NCBI GenBank assembly: GCA_032622095.1
Contig: CP136069.1
Span: 66,177,319-66,241,318 of the forward strand
DNA: 64,000 nucleotides
Source of the DNA: Siphonodentalium dalli
Taxonomy: Eukaryota; Mollusca; Scaphopoda; Gadilida; Siphonodentaliidae
Direction: 5' to 3'
Of the stretch, positions 9,967 through 21,639 are shown piece after piece. The translations under genes were made by a program, and so were the position numbers. Under the pieces are notes generated by a model, which was given only the letters and a program-made list of their open reading frames with translations, searched no databases and was not told the origin of the DNA. Numbering within the stretch: position 1 is the stretch's first letter; each line of letters starts with the position of its first letter.

Positions 9967-11537
9967 ACCAACGCACCATAACATGATCCCCCGCCGTCAC
10001 GTTTTGTTGACTTTGATGACTAAAACGAATGATAGAATAACCGGACGTGTTGATTAAAGATACATAATCCGATTAAACGCCCCTAAATTAAAATTCCTTT
10101 GGCCTCGGTTGATTCGAGTCGAGGAACCCACCCATCAAAGCTCAGAGTTATTAGATATCAATTTTTGAAATCTGTTATTTTTCGCCACCGGGAATATTTG
10201 ACGGCTTGGCAAAAATCTTACAGAAATAGTACAGACATGCGCACACGCAATTACGAGAGGTCACACAAGGTCGATGCTCCATGTGTGTTCACTGGCGACC
10301 AAATGATTTGTAATAGAAGTCGATAAAAAGCATCGCCATCAACAAGAATGCGGTATGTTGTGATAGTTGATGACGGATACATGAATTATACTTAATTAAA
10401 TATGTAATAATGTTTTATCCATGCAAATAGCCATGATATATGGCACCATGTTGGTTACACGTGGAAATACTATGTGTTTTCAATTCGTGACAACAATTGT
10501 TGGGGAATTCCAATTTGAATTAGGAATCACCATATATGGAAGTTGTAAACCACACTCACTCATCTTCAAATTGCCAAGAAAAACGGTTATTGTAGTAATT
10601 TTACGACAAATATGATATCGTGATTGGTATTCTTGTGAGTATTTTTTGGATAACTTAATCGGCTTTTGGTGAAATTCCGTTGTTGTTGTACCTGGATGAT
10701 ACAGGGACCATCGAATCGGATTGTGTACCTTTAAGTGTGCAGTCGTAGACTAAGCTATAAATAGTTTGACAGGTAGGAATGTTGGGCTAACTTGCAGTGC
10801 TGCATGATATAGTATTTTGATTGTCAAACAATTGGAACATGGAAACTGCAGACCGATTTCAAAAGAAAAAATTCAGCTGATTTCATAGAAATTAATATGG
10901 AAAAATCTATATAAATATAAGAAATTATGTAGTTTTAGTGTTTTTTTAGCGGTATGTCGCTGTGGCCGCTGGGACATTTATATTATTGTGAAATGTTACA
11001 CACTACGATATTTACTAAAAATTCATGTAAAATTTTACAAGTGATATCTCTGTCGTAATCCATACCAAGTATCACACAGTAATCTGAGTACAGATACGAA
11101 CGGGTTGATGAGGCATTGTGCAGCTTTCCGTATCTGAGTACAACCAATGCCGTCTCGTCATTTTCATAATAGAGTTATTGTTCGTTGTTTGTTGGTAGAA
11201 TGAATATCTTAGTGTAAATATATTTTTTATTTCCAAATCCGAACAAATAACATGATATACAAACGACTCATAAATGCAAAATAGACGTGTTAATATATGG
11301 ATACCAGGATCGGACAACAAGCCCGAGGGCTTATATGAAGTATGTTCCCCTTTGACTAAATGTCGCGTACCCAATACGTGAGAGAGGGGTATAGTTCAAA
11401 CGGGAATGGTTGGAAATAACGATTTTCAGAGAATTGGATATATATAGCAGAATCTGAGTTAGACATGGAATAAAAAGGAAGAAGATAGTACTCATGATAG
11501 CAGGGGCAGAGAAAGAAGAGAGGGGGGAGAGAAGGGG

Positions 11538-11540
<3 letters not shown>

Positions 11541-11622
<82 letters not shown>
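11541..11622. repeat. (AG)41 microsatellite, unit 2
   Basis: Same length as the unit 1 copy. The G-rich lead-in differs slightly (AGAGAAGGGGGGGAG against AGAGTAGAGGGGGGAG), one of the few non-trivial differences between the units. Confidence 0.97.
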
Positions 11623-11625
<3 letters not shown>

Positions 11626-11973
11626 CCTGACAATAAGAAATAGATCTATCCCCCCCCCCCCCAGCCAGTACGTGTTTATTTTATAATTGCAGGAAATATG
11701 CTCATATTGGCATTATTTGGAAACTTAAATACGCTCTATATGTGCATAAACGCAGGTGTTCGATGTTCAAAAAGATCCTTCACCCCACTGCTTGTCTTTG
11801 TCTGCTTACTTGCTTCATTTATAGAGCTGAAATCGAGGCTTGCCCAGGCAACCACATCTATGGATTCAGGTTTATGCCACACCGGATGCGCGTGTAAACT
11901 ATACTGTATATCTATCTAACCGGAGAACTGTTGAACGCGACAAAACGTCAACTATACTAGTATATTCTTTGTC

Positions 11974-12362
11974 TTAACCCTTTACCCAACAGAAGGGCCC
12001 TGTGCCAATGCATTTTCTTATATATGCGAGTCGACCATAGGTCGCCTCGCATATATAAGAGAATGCATTGGCTTAACACATTAAAAATTATAAAATTGTT
12101 AAAGAATGTAAGAAAAAATGGTAAAAAAAGATTTTTTTAGGCCAATGCATTCTCTTATATATGCGAGGGGACCTATGGTCGACTCGCATATATAAGAGAA
12201 TGCATTGGCACAGGGCATACCTGTAACTATCACAATGTGGTCAAGGAGCCGGTTCCAATGATATCCATATTTGTATGGTTCTATTGAGACAGACCGATGA
12301 TATTTTAGGCTGTTGAAGCATTATTTGGCCGGTTTTGGCCGTTTTGTTGGGTAAAGGGTTAA
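11974..12362. mobile_element. piggyBac-like MITE, unit 2 copy
   Basis: Carries the same features as 2072-2460: TTAA (11974-11977 and 12359-12362), TIR CCCTTTACCCAAC and nested hairpins. It was duplicated with the unit rather than inserted independently. Confidence 0.8.
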
Positions 12363-14226
12363 GTTTTCACTATATTTTCCGGTGTCCCAGCACCTGCATA
12401 GTCCGTACTACGGGAAACAACCAAAGCAAGCGAAAAAAATCAAACGAAATTTCGCGCATTACATAATTATATACGTGTAGTGCTACGCTTTCTGATGGAA
12501 ACCAAGTGCACGGGCACTATTTGTATTTTGTCGCCGAGGAAAAGGCAAAGAATTACAACGAAACAATATCCAACGAAATTTCGTTTGACTATTTCGCTTT
12601 CATAGCTTGTTCCGCCATGCAATATATACAGTGGTTTACAAGCGCACCCGGGTGGCATTAACGGGATTCCATACATTTCGAATGGTCGGCCACGCGTGTT
12701 GTATCACTAGATTCCATATATGGATTGTTAACGACGATCAGGCTATCCTGACTCGCTCCAGTATTCAAGTTGGCTGACCTGCCCAGGGCAGTCTTTCTGA
12801 GTGGTCGGCCACGCGTTTTGTATTTCTAGATTCCATCTATAGATTGTTATGGGCGATCAGGATTTCAGGTTGTACATGCTCTGATCTCAACTCTCGTCGC
12901 CAAGAATTTTTTTCATACTTATACCAGCCATTCCGTTGTGTGACGCGGGCCACAGTGTAAACACAAGTGGATTAGTTTTTAGATGGAGAATAACCGTGCC
13001 AAATTTTTATTATAATGGAACCCATATTTCGGAGAGAGAAAAACACCCAGAAATATTAAGGGGAACTTACGTTTTATGTGTTAGTTTCCGGAGGACGCAT
13101 AATAATAATTTATATTTTTATAATAATAATTTATGTTGTAATACGACCCTGCCTAACTATGATTAAAAGCCATGTCTTGATTGGCCAGTTGCCCGAGTTG
13201 CCATGGCTATCTCGTTCCAGTTTTGTGGTACAATTCTACTTTTTCCAATTGTACCACGAACAAAATCGGTTTATTCAGATCGCCGCACGCGACTTTTCCC
13301 GTCTTTTCTAACTCCGCGCAAACGGGGCATCATAGGAGTACACCCGCACCCGTAACCCTTTGAATTTTGCTACATCTTGACAATCTTGCGAATTTTCTAG
13401 CGATTTGTCGCTTGAAAGCAGTTTGGTTGCCAATGAATATGGTCCAAATGATGTTATGGTATATTGATATATGTTACGACCAAAGAAAGTTACTTAATAG
13501 GTATATTAAATGACAAAATAAATCAGTAAAATTGTATTTGCCATGGGGCCGGGCTGTGCATTCGTCGATTCGAATCTCGATCATATTCGATATTTCGGAA
13601 TCAAGTTGAAACTGAAAGCGTTTTTTTTTGTTCACCAGAAGGGAAATAAGATTAGTTTAGTAAACTAGATCATTTAGATCGCTTTGTGTAAGGAAAATGG
13701 TCCATAGTCGATGATCATATTCATGATGTCCCAACAACGTTCAACACAGAAATGACCGCAATGGCGATTGTGATTTGGGGGGCTAACCCCGGGATGGTCG
13801 ATTTTTTTTTTTTTGAGTAATGATAAAAATGGCGATAAATGACGTTAAATGACCGCAATATAAGAGAGTGGTTCGGGGGGCTAGCCCGGGATTGTCGAAA
13901 GGGCCGAGAGGTCTGTTCCTTCACCCCTCACAATTTTGTTTTGGAGTAATGATAAAAATGGCGATAAATGACGTTAAATGACCGCAATCGTGTTTCCTGT
14001 ACAATTTAAATGAAAGGCACGGGCGCCGCTGAAAACACATCCTTTTTCAACCAATCACAACGATTATTTACGCAAACAAATTACCAGAGTACTCCGTGCA
14101 AAGAATTCGAATACGCCCAATAAGAATTACACCACGAAATGTTTTCTCATCTGAGACCGAAAAAGCGCAGTATTTCGTTGACTATTCAGTCGAATTAAGA
14201 CCAGAAACTTTCAGTCGTATTATAAA

Positions 14227-14372
14227 AGAAATAAATACACGGTGTATCGGTGTGTATGGTAAAGTTGTACCACAAAAAACTGATTGTAGGACGACGCTAC
14301 GCGTCGTCCTACAATCAGTTTTTTGTGGTACAACTTGACCATACACACCGATACACCGTGTGTTTATTTCTT
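14227..14372. repeat. Long foldback hairpin, unit 2 copy
   Basis: The arms pair almost perfectly over ~70 bp, including GTTGTACCACAAAAAAC against its mirrored complement and the central GACGACGCTACGCGTCGTC. This is the better-preserved copy and probably shows the true sequence. Confidence 0.85.
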
Positions 14373-15087
14373 AATTATATAACCTAAAACCACATGTGTA
14401 CGGTATATACAAAGTGAATATGTTGTTACAACATGTGGGATAAAATATATACATAACAGTAATCTATACTAAATACATAACATGTAACACCACGCGCACG
14501 TGAGTGTTATGTACATTGCTAACAGTTTCAAACATGGACATATACAATCTCTACCAGAGCGCACCAGTCATACTTCCTTTCTGACCATTCGCCGGCTGGA
14601 TACTAGTCTGTGGTTTTCTATATTTAGCGTGGGTTTTTCTAGAAAATGGCGAAACCGCGATAGACCAAATCAAATTTCCTGTGTTCTTTGAAAACAATTC
14701 CCGTACTAAAAACTTATTGACAAATGGCGAATTATGGTGGTAGCTTTGTTGACGATTTTCGCACTTTATTTAGCAAAATGGCAGCAAATAGGAACTCTGG
14801 TGTTTGACTGGCCATGAATGTTGTCGTCCATGTGCGTTTAGACTTTGATAAATTAATCGGAGAACCAAATCACACCGTTTATCACTATAGTTCTTTGGTT
14901 CTTGAGGGCCTTTCCAAACTTAAGGTACGAAATTAGAAATTTATTTTTCGATATTTTGTGTGCTTAGTAACGACAACATGTTGCTCTATTTGTATTCGCT
15001 TAGCCTATATTTTTATATCTCGGAAGTACAATGGAGACGGTAATTCCGTCAAATCCTAAATTGGAGATAATTGAAACTAAGACTAAC

Positions 15088-15330
15088 CTGAATGAAATAT
15101 GTCGAGATCACTGTATATTTCCAACTCGCACATGGTCATAACATTTCCCAAACCTATGGCTTGAAGTCGCACATATCTCCCATGAACTGGAGTTGTGCAG
15201 TTGAAATAAATATATTGGCCGAACGTTCCTGTTCCAGGGAAGTATAAGCATTCAGATGTGAAGCCAGAAAAGTCAGTAGGGTTCACCATAGATACTGAAG
15301 TGTGGATCTTGAAGTTGCTCAGTCTCTCGG
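15088..15330 (-). CDS. F5/8-type-C (fucolectin-like) domain, C-terminal-half exon, copy 2
   Basis: Identical in encoded protein to the exon at 5192-5434: ERLSNFKIHT at the start, FGQYIYFNC in the middle, GRYVRLQ and CELEIYSD near the end. It has an AG acceptor and a CATTCAG/GTTAGT donor, with phase 1 at both ends. It is the nearest downstream exon, on the minus strand, to the first-half exon at 32636-32869, which ends NRGDCC plus one base. Joining across that phase gives NRGDCC-P-ERLSNF, the expected continuity of the fold. The implied intron is about 17.3 kb. Downstream exons of the gene were not identified. Lectin-like extracellular recognition is the usual role of this family; the ligand cannot be read from one half-domain. 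Confidence 0.85.
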
Positions 15331-15890
15331 CTGTCAATATGATCAGACATGTATGTTAAAGTCACTGCGGTTTGAGCCCCGAACTAAACCTAACAATATT
15401 TGATTTTGATTTGTTCCCGGTATCGAAATATGTCGATAAATACTTAAACTACATTTCTATGAGCATTATATGTCCCAGCAAGACGCACTGAAGTCATCCA
15501 AAAATACAACTTTGAACAAGGTGTTTATGTCCGAAACAGAACGCAGCCATTTGCACGACACAGAACAGAAAAGAGCGTTCCGCGTTAGTCTATTGCTGAT
15601 ATGGTCGAAATAAAGAGCGTCAGTTTAACTGCTGTGCGAAATGAAAACATCTGGAAAATGGCTGTGGTCATGGATGGTATTTTTTCAGAGCGTATGAAGG
15701 CACTCTATCGTAGACAAAATTTGGAAGCTCGAATAAGTCATGCCCGTTTAAAGATACCTTGTCCTAGTTTGTATCAAATTAGTTAAAACTTTCAGTTTAT
15801 GCAGTGACTTACTAGGCAAAAAAAAAATAATAAATAAATAAATAAATAATTCGTATGACACAATCATCGCGATAAAAATACAAATGAATC

Positions 15891-16236
15891 CAGAATATCA
15901 TTACAGAGAACGCTCTTTATATAGGAGTACAGAATATCATTACGGAGAACGCTCTTTATACAGGAGTACAGAATATCATTACGGAGAACGCTCTTTATAT
16001 AGGAGTACAGAATATAATTACTGATAACGCTCTTTATACAGGAGTACAGAATATCATTACGGAGAACGCTTTTAATATAGGAGTACAGAATATAATTACG
16101 GAGAACGCTCTTTATATAGGAGTACAGAATAGCATTACGGAGAACGCATTTATATAGGAGTATAGAAAATATCATTACGGAGAACGCTCTTTATATAGGA
16201 GTACAGAATATAATTACTGATAACGCTCTTTATATA
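15891..16236. repeat. 39-bp minisatellite, about 9 units
   Basis: The unit is GAGAACGCTCTTTATATAGG followed by AGTACAGAATATCATTACG. Most units are full length; two have shortened CGCTTTT/CGCATTT variants and two carry CTGATAACG in place of CGGAGAACG. Because 39 is divisible by three, the minus strand shows a repetitive 13-residue frame (SYIKSVLRNDILY), which is a by-product rather than a protein. Preceded by an (AAAT)n-like stretch at 15821-15850. Confidence 0.95.
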
Positions 16237-16341
16237 TGTGAAACCCCAAATATTCAACAACAAACATGATACATTTTAAATTCTGATTACAATTGTGTAT
16301 AGTTATTTTTTCATATATATATATGTATTGTTATTTGTGTG

Positions 16342-18640
16342 CAGTGTTCACACTGGCCCGAAATTTTCTTGAGCCACCACCTTAGCCACTTGTGAATTTT
16401 TTTGAGCCACTTTTCATTTACTTGAGCCACATTTTTCAACCCATATTATATTTTATCGTATCGATTATCTTTGACTAAATGTTGGTATGAGAAGGACCTC
16501 TTACATTCCACATTCGACACGGGTACACAATATAGTATTTATGCAAAGTCTGATATTATAGGACGCTAACAGGGTTGCACGGCGTAGCACGGGTTAAAGT
16601 GTAATCAAAACGTTAATAAATGTTGTCAATCGGTTGGTAAGCACACATACCAGTATGGATGAAGAGTTATGCTTTTTGTATCAATGTCATAGATTATCCC
16701 GTTTCCATAAATTTGAATGTACCCCGATGCCCATAATGACATCGGGCGTCAAATTTGTTGAAGCCGGCGAACTTGTTATACAATTTTGGCGCCCCTTCCC
16801 CCGTCCATTCCTGACATGGACATCAACATGTTTGTGGTCTTTAAACTACACCATTATTTCATCATAGCACGCATGGAGAAGCCTATATACATGTTTATAT
16901 GAGTATCGATGAAACAATTGTTTTGGTGCTCACCTCCCCGATCCACATTACCGATCCGAATGGTGCCACCTCGGAAAACGAACACTACACCATTAGGTTC
17001 CTTATATCGCAGCCATACCTATATGTGTTCAGTATAAAGCGCGACAAACAAAAGTGCTAACGATATGGGTTCGCAGCGCGTCGCCGGTCATTGAGTCTCC
17101 ACACAGCAGTGGCTTGGCCGCTTTGAGCGACTTGCAATTGTCGGATTGCTCGCTGTTTCAAACCCCGCGCCAAGTTGTTACCCTTGAGCAAGGTCGCTCG
17201 TTCTGTGTCAGCTTGTCATACTGATGAGTTTCAGAGCATGTTCTGATCAAACTAGAGCAGCGCCTGCAATGAATGCAGCCGGTTCATTGGTTGGCTTGTA
17301 CAAATTACTGGGATAATATTGTACCAAGCGTATTAGAGCAAGTAATTGGTTCATCGCTATATAAAACTGGTCATCATTATTATTATTGTGTTTGTTCACT
17401 GTCCCCCACCCCCATGTTGGCTATATAAGTTTGGTATAAATGCCGGCAAATGTGGTGTTCATCCTAATTAGTGTCCAAGTGTTTGCACAGAATGTCTTCG
17501 ATATTGACCATATTGTATTTTATACGAGCCACCAACAGCCACCAAAACCAAAATTGTATATTTTATCTTATAACCATGGCCAGTTTCCTAAAACAAAACC
17601 GACGATCGCCCATAAATATTTTCCACCTATTGCTAATAACAGGCCATACATTATACCGATAATGGGAGAACGGGACGCAGCTATAGTATATTCATATGCA
17701 TGATATGATCCCTCTAAATATTAAATTGAATCCCACCTGACTGAAAACTCTTTTGTCAACACCAGCAAGATGACATTTTATTATACAACGATGAACAGTG
17801 GCATGTATTTCTAAATGTATCAAACAAATCGATTGAACTGGAAGCTTCCATTGCCCTTCTGTGGATTGAAACACGTATCACTCGCTTTGTATGCGTTACT
17901 CACGGTGTTTGTGAAGACAGTTTATGTGTAAATTCGATAGCTACAACCGAACACGGGGTGTTTTAGCTATATTTCAAAGAACCCATGACACTACAGTTGA
18001 CATGTGCTGTCAACTCAAGAATGACTCTGGCTTGCCGTTAAAAGCGATGCGCATACTTCAACGTGGAGGCTCTTTAGTCGGGCGCGGACACCAGCATTTC
18101 AATTCCGCGCATTCTTTATACTTGACCATAAAGATGTGGTGGATCTTTCTTAACATGCTGATACTCAGATACCGTTTTGCGCGAAAGTGTTTTTCTTCCT
18201 TTTTTGTTCGTCTTCGGGGTGCATACATTCCTCATATATATATACAGCGTCATATATATTTATAATAATGACCCGCACCATTATCTTTCTCGTAAAAAAA
18301 GTACCCCAAATAGACCCCTCTGTTGTTATCTAGATGGTCACCTGTGAATTTCTATAGAACACAGACAGACGTTCGCAAATATATATATAGATGTGTCCTT
18401 TCTTTGTTTCACTAATTACAACCAGTCCATGTGGCATAAGCTGAGAATCAATTAGCGAGTGCTTTCATTTATACTCTCGTGGCGGGATAGTGTTGCCTGA
18501 TTGTTAAACTTAATCTGTCGGACGGCAGTTAATTTAAGAGCCACACAACCAAATTCTTTGAGCCACTAGCCAATTTATTTTAGCCACATTTGTTTTTCTT
18601 TCGCAATTTACGAAATTTGCTCACGGCAGCGTGAACACTG
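16342..18640. mobile_element. Non-autonomous hAT-type element, unit 2 copy
   Basis: Same ends, the same TTTGTGTG 8-bp duplication (16334-16341, 18641-18648) and the same internal SINE as 6150-8449. The sharing of the target duplication shows that it was copied with the 10-kb unit. Confidence 0.85.
17100..17220 (+). repeat. tRNA-derived SINE, unit 2 copy
   Basis: Same A box, B box (GTTTCAAACCC at 17155-17165) and CCTTGAGCAAGG domain as 6910-7030. Confidence 0.6.
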
Positions 18641-19208
18641 TTTGTGTGGTGACATCGGCCCCGTGTGGGTGTAATTGTCAATAAACTTATCGTATCTTAT
18701 CTTCTTGGACCTAAATATTCACATAGGTTCACATTGGACTCATTTGAGTCTGAGATAATCCCATAGTAACTTATATCCGTTATTCCGTGTTATTGCGCGG
18801 GCCACAGTGAAAATACATTACAAAGAGCGCACATCTGGTAAGTGTATTTAGGTTCATACTATCATACTATCAGGGTTACCCGGCGTTACCCAGGTTAAAA
18901 TGGTGTGATACCCTCAGCTGTGGACATTTGTTGGGAATTGGGAATACTCTTGCTCAAAAGCATTCTCATAACTTGTATATCCAAATGGATTCACAAAACG
19001 TAATTCTTATACATGATTATAGGTAGCGGCTCACACGTTGTCTGAGTTATTGTCATTTTGTTTATCGCGATTAATTCGTCACACAAATAAAGAAGTATTT
19101 ATTTACAAATGTGCGTACTTCAGATGTTAGCATTTTTAAATTGTACAGTCGAAGTGGTTGCAAGTGATGTTTTTTTTTAAAATAAATATTTTTATTGGGA
19201 TCAAAACA

Positions 19209-21214
19209 TGAACATCACAAACACATAAGCCTATACCAGCACTCATATTTAACGATGAATTGATAAATGACAACTTACAAAAAGCCAACACCTTCAACAA
19301 ATACTTTTGTTCTATATCGTCATTGCCAAAACGAAAGGGAGATAGAGTTACCTCGCTTTGACCAGTTAACAGAAAGCGAACTAAGTGACATAGAAATCGA
19401 CGACGAACTTGTTCTCAAATGCCTACGGTCAATTAAGACGTCAAAAGCCTCCGGTTATGATGGCATAAGCCCAAAAGTATTGAAAAACTGTGCCTCTTCC
19501 TTAACTGCACCATTAAGATTTATTTTTAATATTTTTTAAAAACATGCATACTTTCCCATTGAGTGGAAGAAGGCAAATGTATGTCCAATCTTTAAAAAAG
19601 ATGACCCTTGTATACCGTCAAACTATCGCCCTGTTTCCCTTCTGAGTTGTCTCTCTAAAATCTTTGAAAAATGCATATACCGTCGTCTGTCAGACTATTT
19701 GCGTGAACACAAATTGTTGTCCGATCTGCAATCAGGGTTTACTCCCAACGACAGTACTGTGTTTCAATTAATCGACATATACCACTATATCATATCATCA
19801 CTAGATGAGGGGAAAGAAATAAGATATGTCTTTTACGATATTAGTAAAGCTTTTGATAAGGTCTGGCATCGAGGACTGCTCTTTAAAATTGAAAAGAATG
19901 GGAATAACAGGAAATATGTATAAACTTCTTGAGAATTACTTGGAATCTAGAGAGCAGAGAGTTACAATAAATGGGGTGAGCTCTAATTGGATGCCTGTTT
20001 CAGCTGGAGTCCCCCCAGGGGTCCTTACTCGGCCCTCTGCTATTTTTGGTCTACATAAATGATATTGTTGGAGGGATAACTAGCAATATTCGCCTATTTG
20101 CGGATGATACTTCCCTTTTTCTTGCCATTGAAGACCCCACCCTTGCTGCCAACTGCAAATCTGGACCGTTAAATTTAATCCATTGAAAACAGAGTCTATC
20201 TTAGTATCACGGAAGAATATTATTGAAGATCATCCACCCCTTAGGATGGCAGGTGAAGATATCATAGATATCATAGATAGCACCTAGGACTGACATTTAA
20301 CGATGAAGGGAAGTGGAAAAATCACATCGAAGATATTGAAGAGCGAGCCTCACAACGATTATACATACTTAGGAAGAATAAATATGCCCTAGATAGGAGA
20401 ACATTAGAACGAATTTATCTATCATTTATACGCCCCATCTTGGAATATGCTTCCCCTGTGTGGGACAATTGCACGGCTGAAGAATCACAATTATTAGAAG
20501 ATATACAATATGAAGCAGCACGTATAATAACTGGGGCTACTAGGAGTTGTAATAGGGATGGATTATTGGTAGAAATTGGATGGCAGAAACTATCGAAAAG
20601 GAGAGCAAAAATCAAAACTTGCTCAATTCTATAAAATGACGAGAAAATCAACCCCACAATATCTATATAACTATGTCCCAAGGGATTCAACAACTTCAAG
20701 TGGATACCCATTCAGGCACGATAACTTAAGACGTCCCTTTTGCTTTTCTACCTCTTTACAAAAATCATTCATACCACATGCTATTAAACTTTGGAATGAA
20801 TTATCAGACGAAGCGAAAATGTGCGAAACGGTTTCCGAATTTAAACAATTCCTGAATAAAGATTGTATAGAACCTCCACAATTCTACGAGTATGCATATA
20901 CACGGCAAAGTCAAGTAATCCACTGTCGAATACGTCTCGAATGCAGTAATCTGAATGATCACTTGCACCAAAATCACTTACAGGATAATTCCGATTGTAC
21001 TTATTGTGGCCTGACAGAGACAACTGAACACTTCTTCTTATACTGTCGAAAGTTCACGAACGAACGAACGATGTGCTTCCAAGGTCTTCATAACAGACCA
21101 TGTTTAAATGATCTTATTAAAGGATCTCAGTCATTAACACTAGATCAAAACATCGATATCTTCGCAAGAGTACAGAAATATATTCTACTTACAAAAAGAT
21201 TCGCGACTAACTGA
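19209..21214 (+). pseudogene. CR1-like reverse transcriptase, RT plus C-terminal region
   Basis: The longest copy of this retroelement in the left part. Unit 2 supplies the fingers and palm blocks (KTSKASGYDGISPK, NYRPVSLLS, YDISKAFDKVWHRGL, GVPPG, LFADD). From 20157 the gene continues into thumb and connection sequence: HLGLTFND, LRRNKYALDRRTLERIY-like, RPILEYASPVWD, AARIITG, IGWQKLSKRRAK. It ends in a conserved Cys/His cluster C-x2-C-G...H-F-x4-C (CTYCGLTETTEHFFLYC) around 20997-21047. Frameshifts lie after GLLFKI, at GVPPG (one extra G near 20019), near 20156, around 20280 and near 20630. It lacks the endonuclease domain, so it is 5'-truncated, as is usual for non-LTR copies. Dead. Confidence 0.92.
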
Positions 21215-21600
21215 GAGAAAACAAACTATGCTATCAACAATGCGGCAACCCTTGTCTCATTGAACGGGTTGATGGGGACCATATGGGCGCTGAGGGGTGG
21301 GCAGGCAGGAAGCTATATATATCCATTATTAATTCGCAGTCAACATAACTCATTTAGATATTAATGATAAACCAGTTATCACCCATGTGAATATCCAATG
21401 GGGAAATGACAAATATAAGCTTACAAAGCTTACAGTCAGATCCTTTTCTCATCTCTTATATGCTGGGACACACGTGTTAACATTTTGTAATAAATATATG
21501 TGTTGTAATTAAAATTGTATATGTATGTACACACTTGCTATTGAGAATAAAATATTGTTTACACTAAACACATAAGTTCGCAAAAAATAAAATACGACAA
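21215..21600 (+). other. Probable 3' UTR of the retroelement
   Basis: Non-coding sequence following the RT stop, with an AATAAA at 21546-21551 shortly before AT-rich DNA. No clear poly-A or microsatellite tail marks the end, so the boundary is uncertain. Confidence 0.4.
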
Positions 21601-21639
21601 ATTTGTTTTACATATAGATGTATAAATACATCTAGTGGG

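Larger units (their letters stand above)
9967..20156. repeat. Large tandem unit 2 (~10.2 kb)
   Basis: Complete second copy of 64-9966, 287 bp longer on paper because the minisatellite at 15891-16236 is resolved here rather than replaced by N. Its right end (20156) runs straight into the rest of the RT gene (20157 onward), so this end is the ancestral configuration and the internal joins at 63/64 and 9966/9967 are the derived ones. The gene-free stretches inside it mirror unit 1: nothing recognised in 9967-11540, 12363-14226, 14373-15087 or 18650-19208 beyond the repeats listed. Confidence 0.93.

Noticed and set aside
15864-16175. Repetitive minus-strand protein SYIKSVLRNDILY
   Set aside because: By-product of a 39-bp minisatellite whose period is divisible by three.
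15891-16236. Possible CRISPR array
   Set aside because: Units are contiguous with no unique spacers, in a eukaryotic context; it is a minisatellite.
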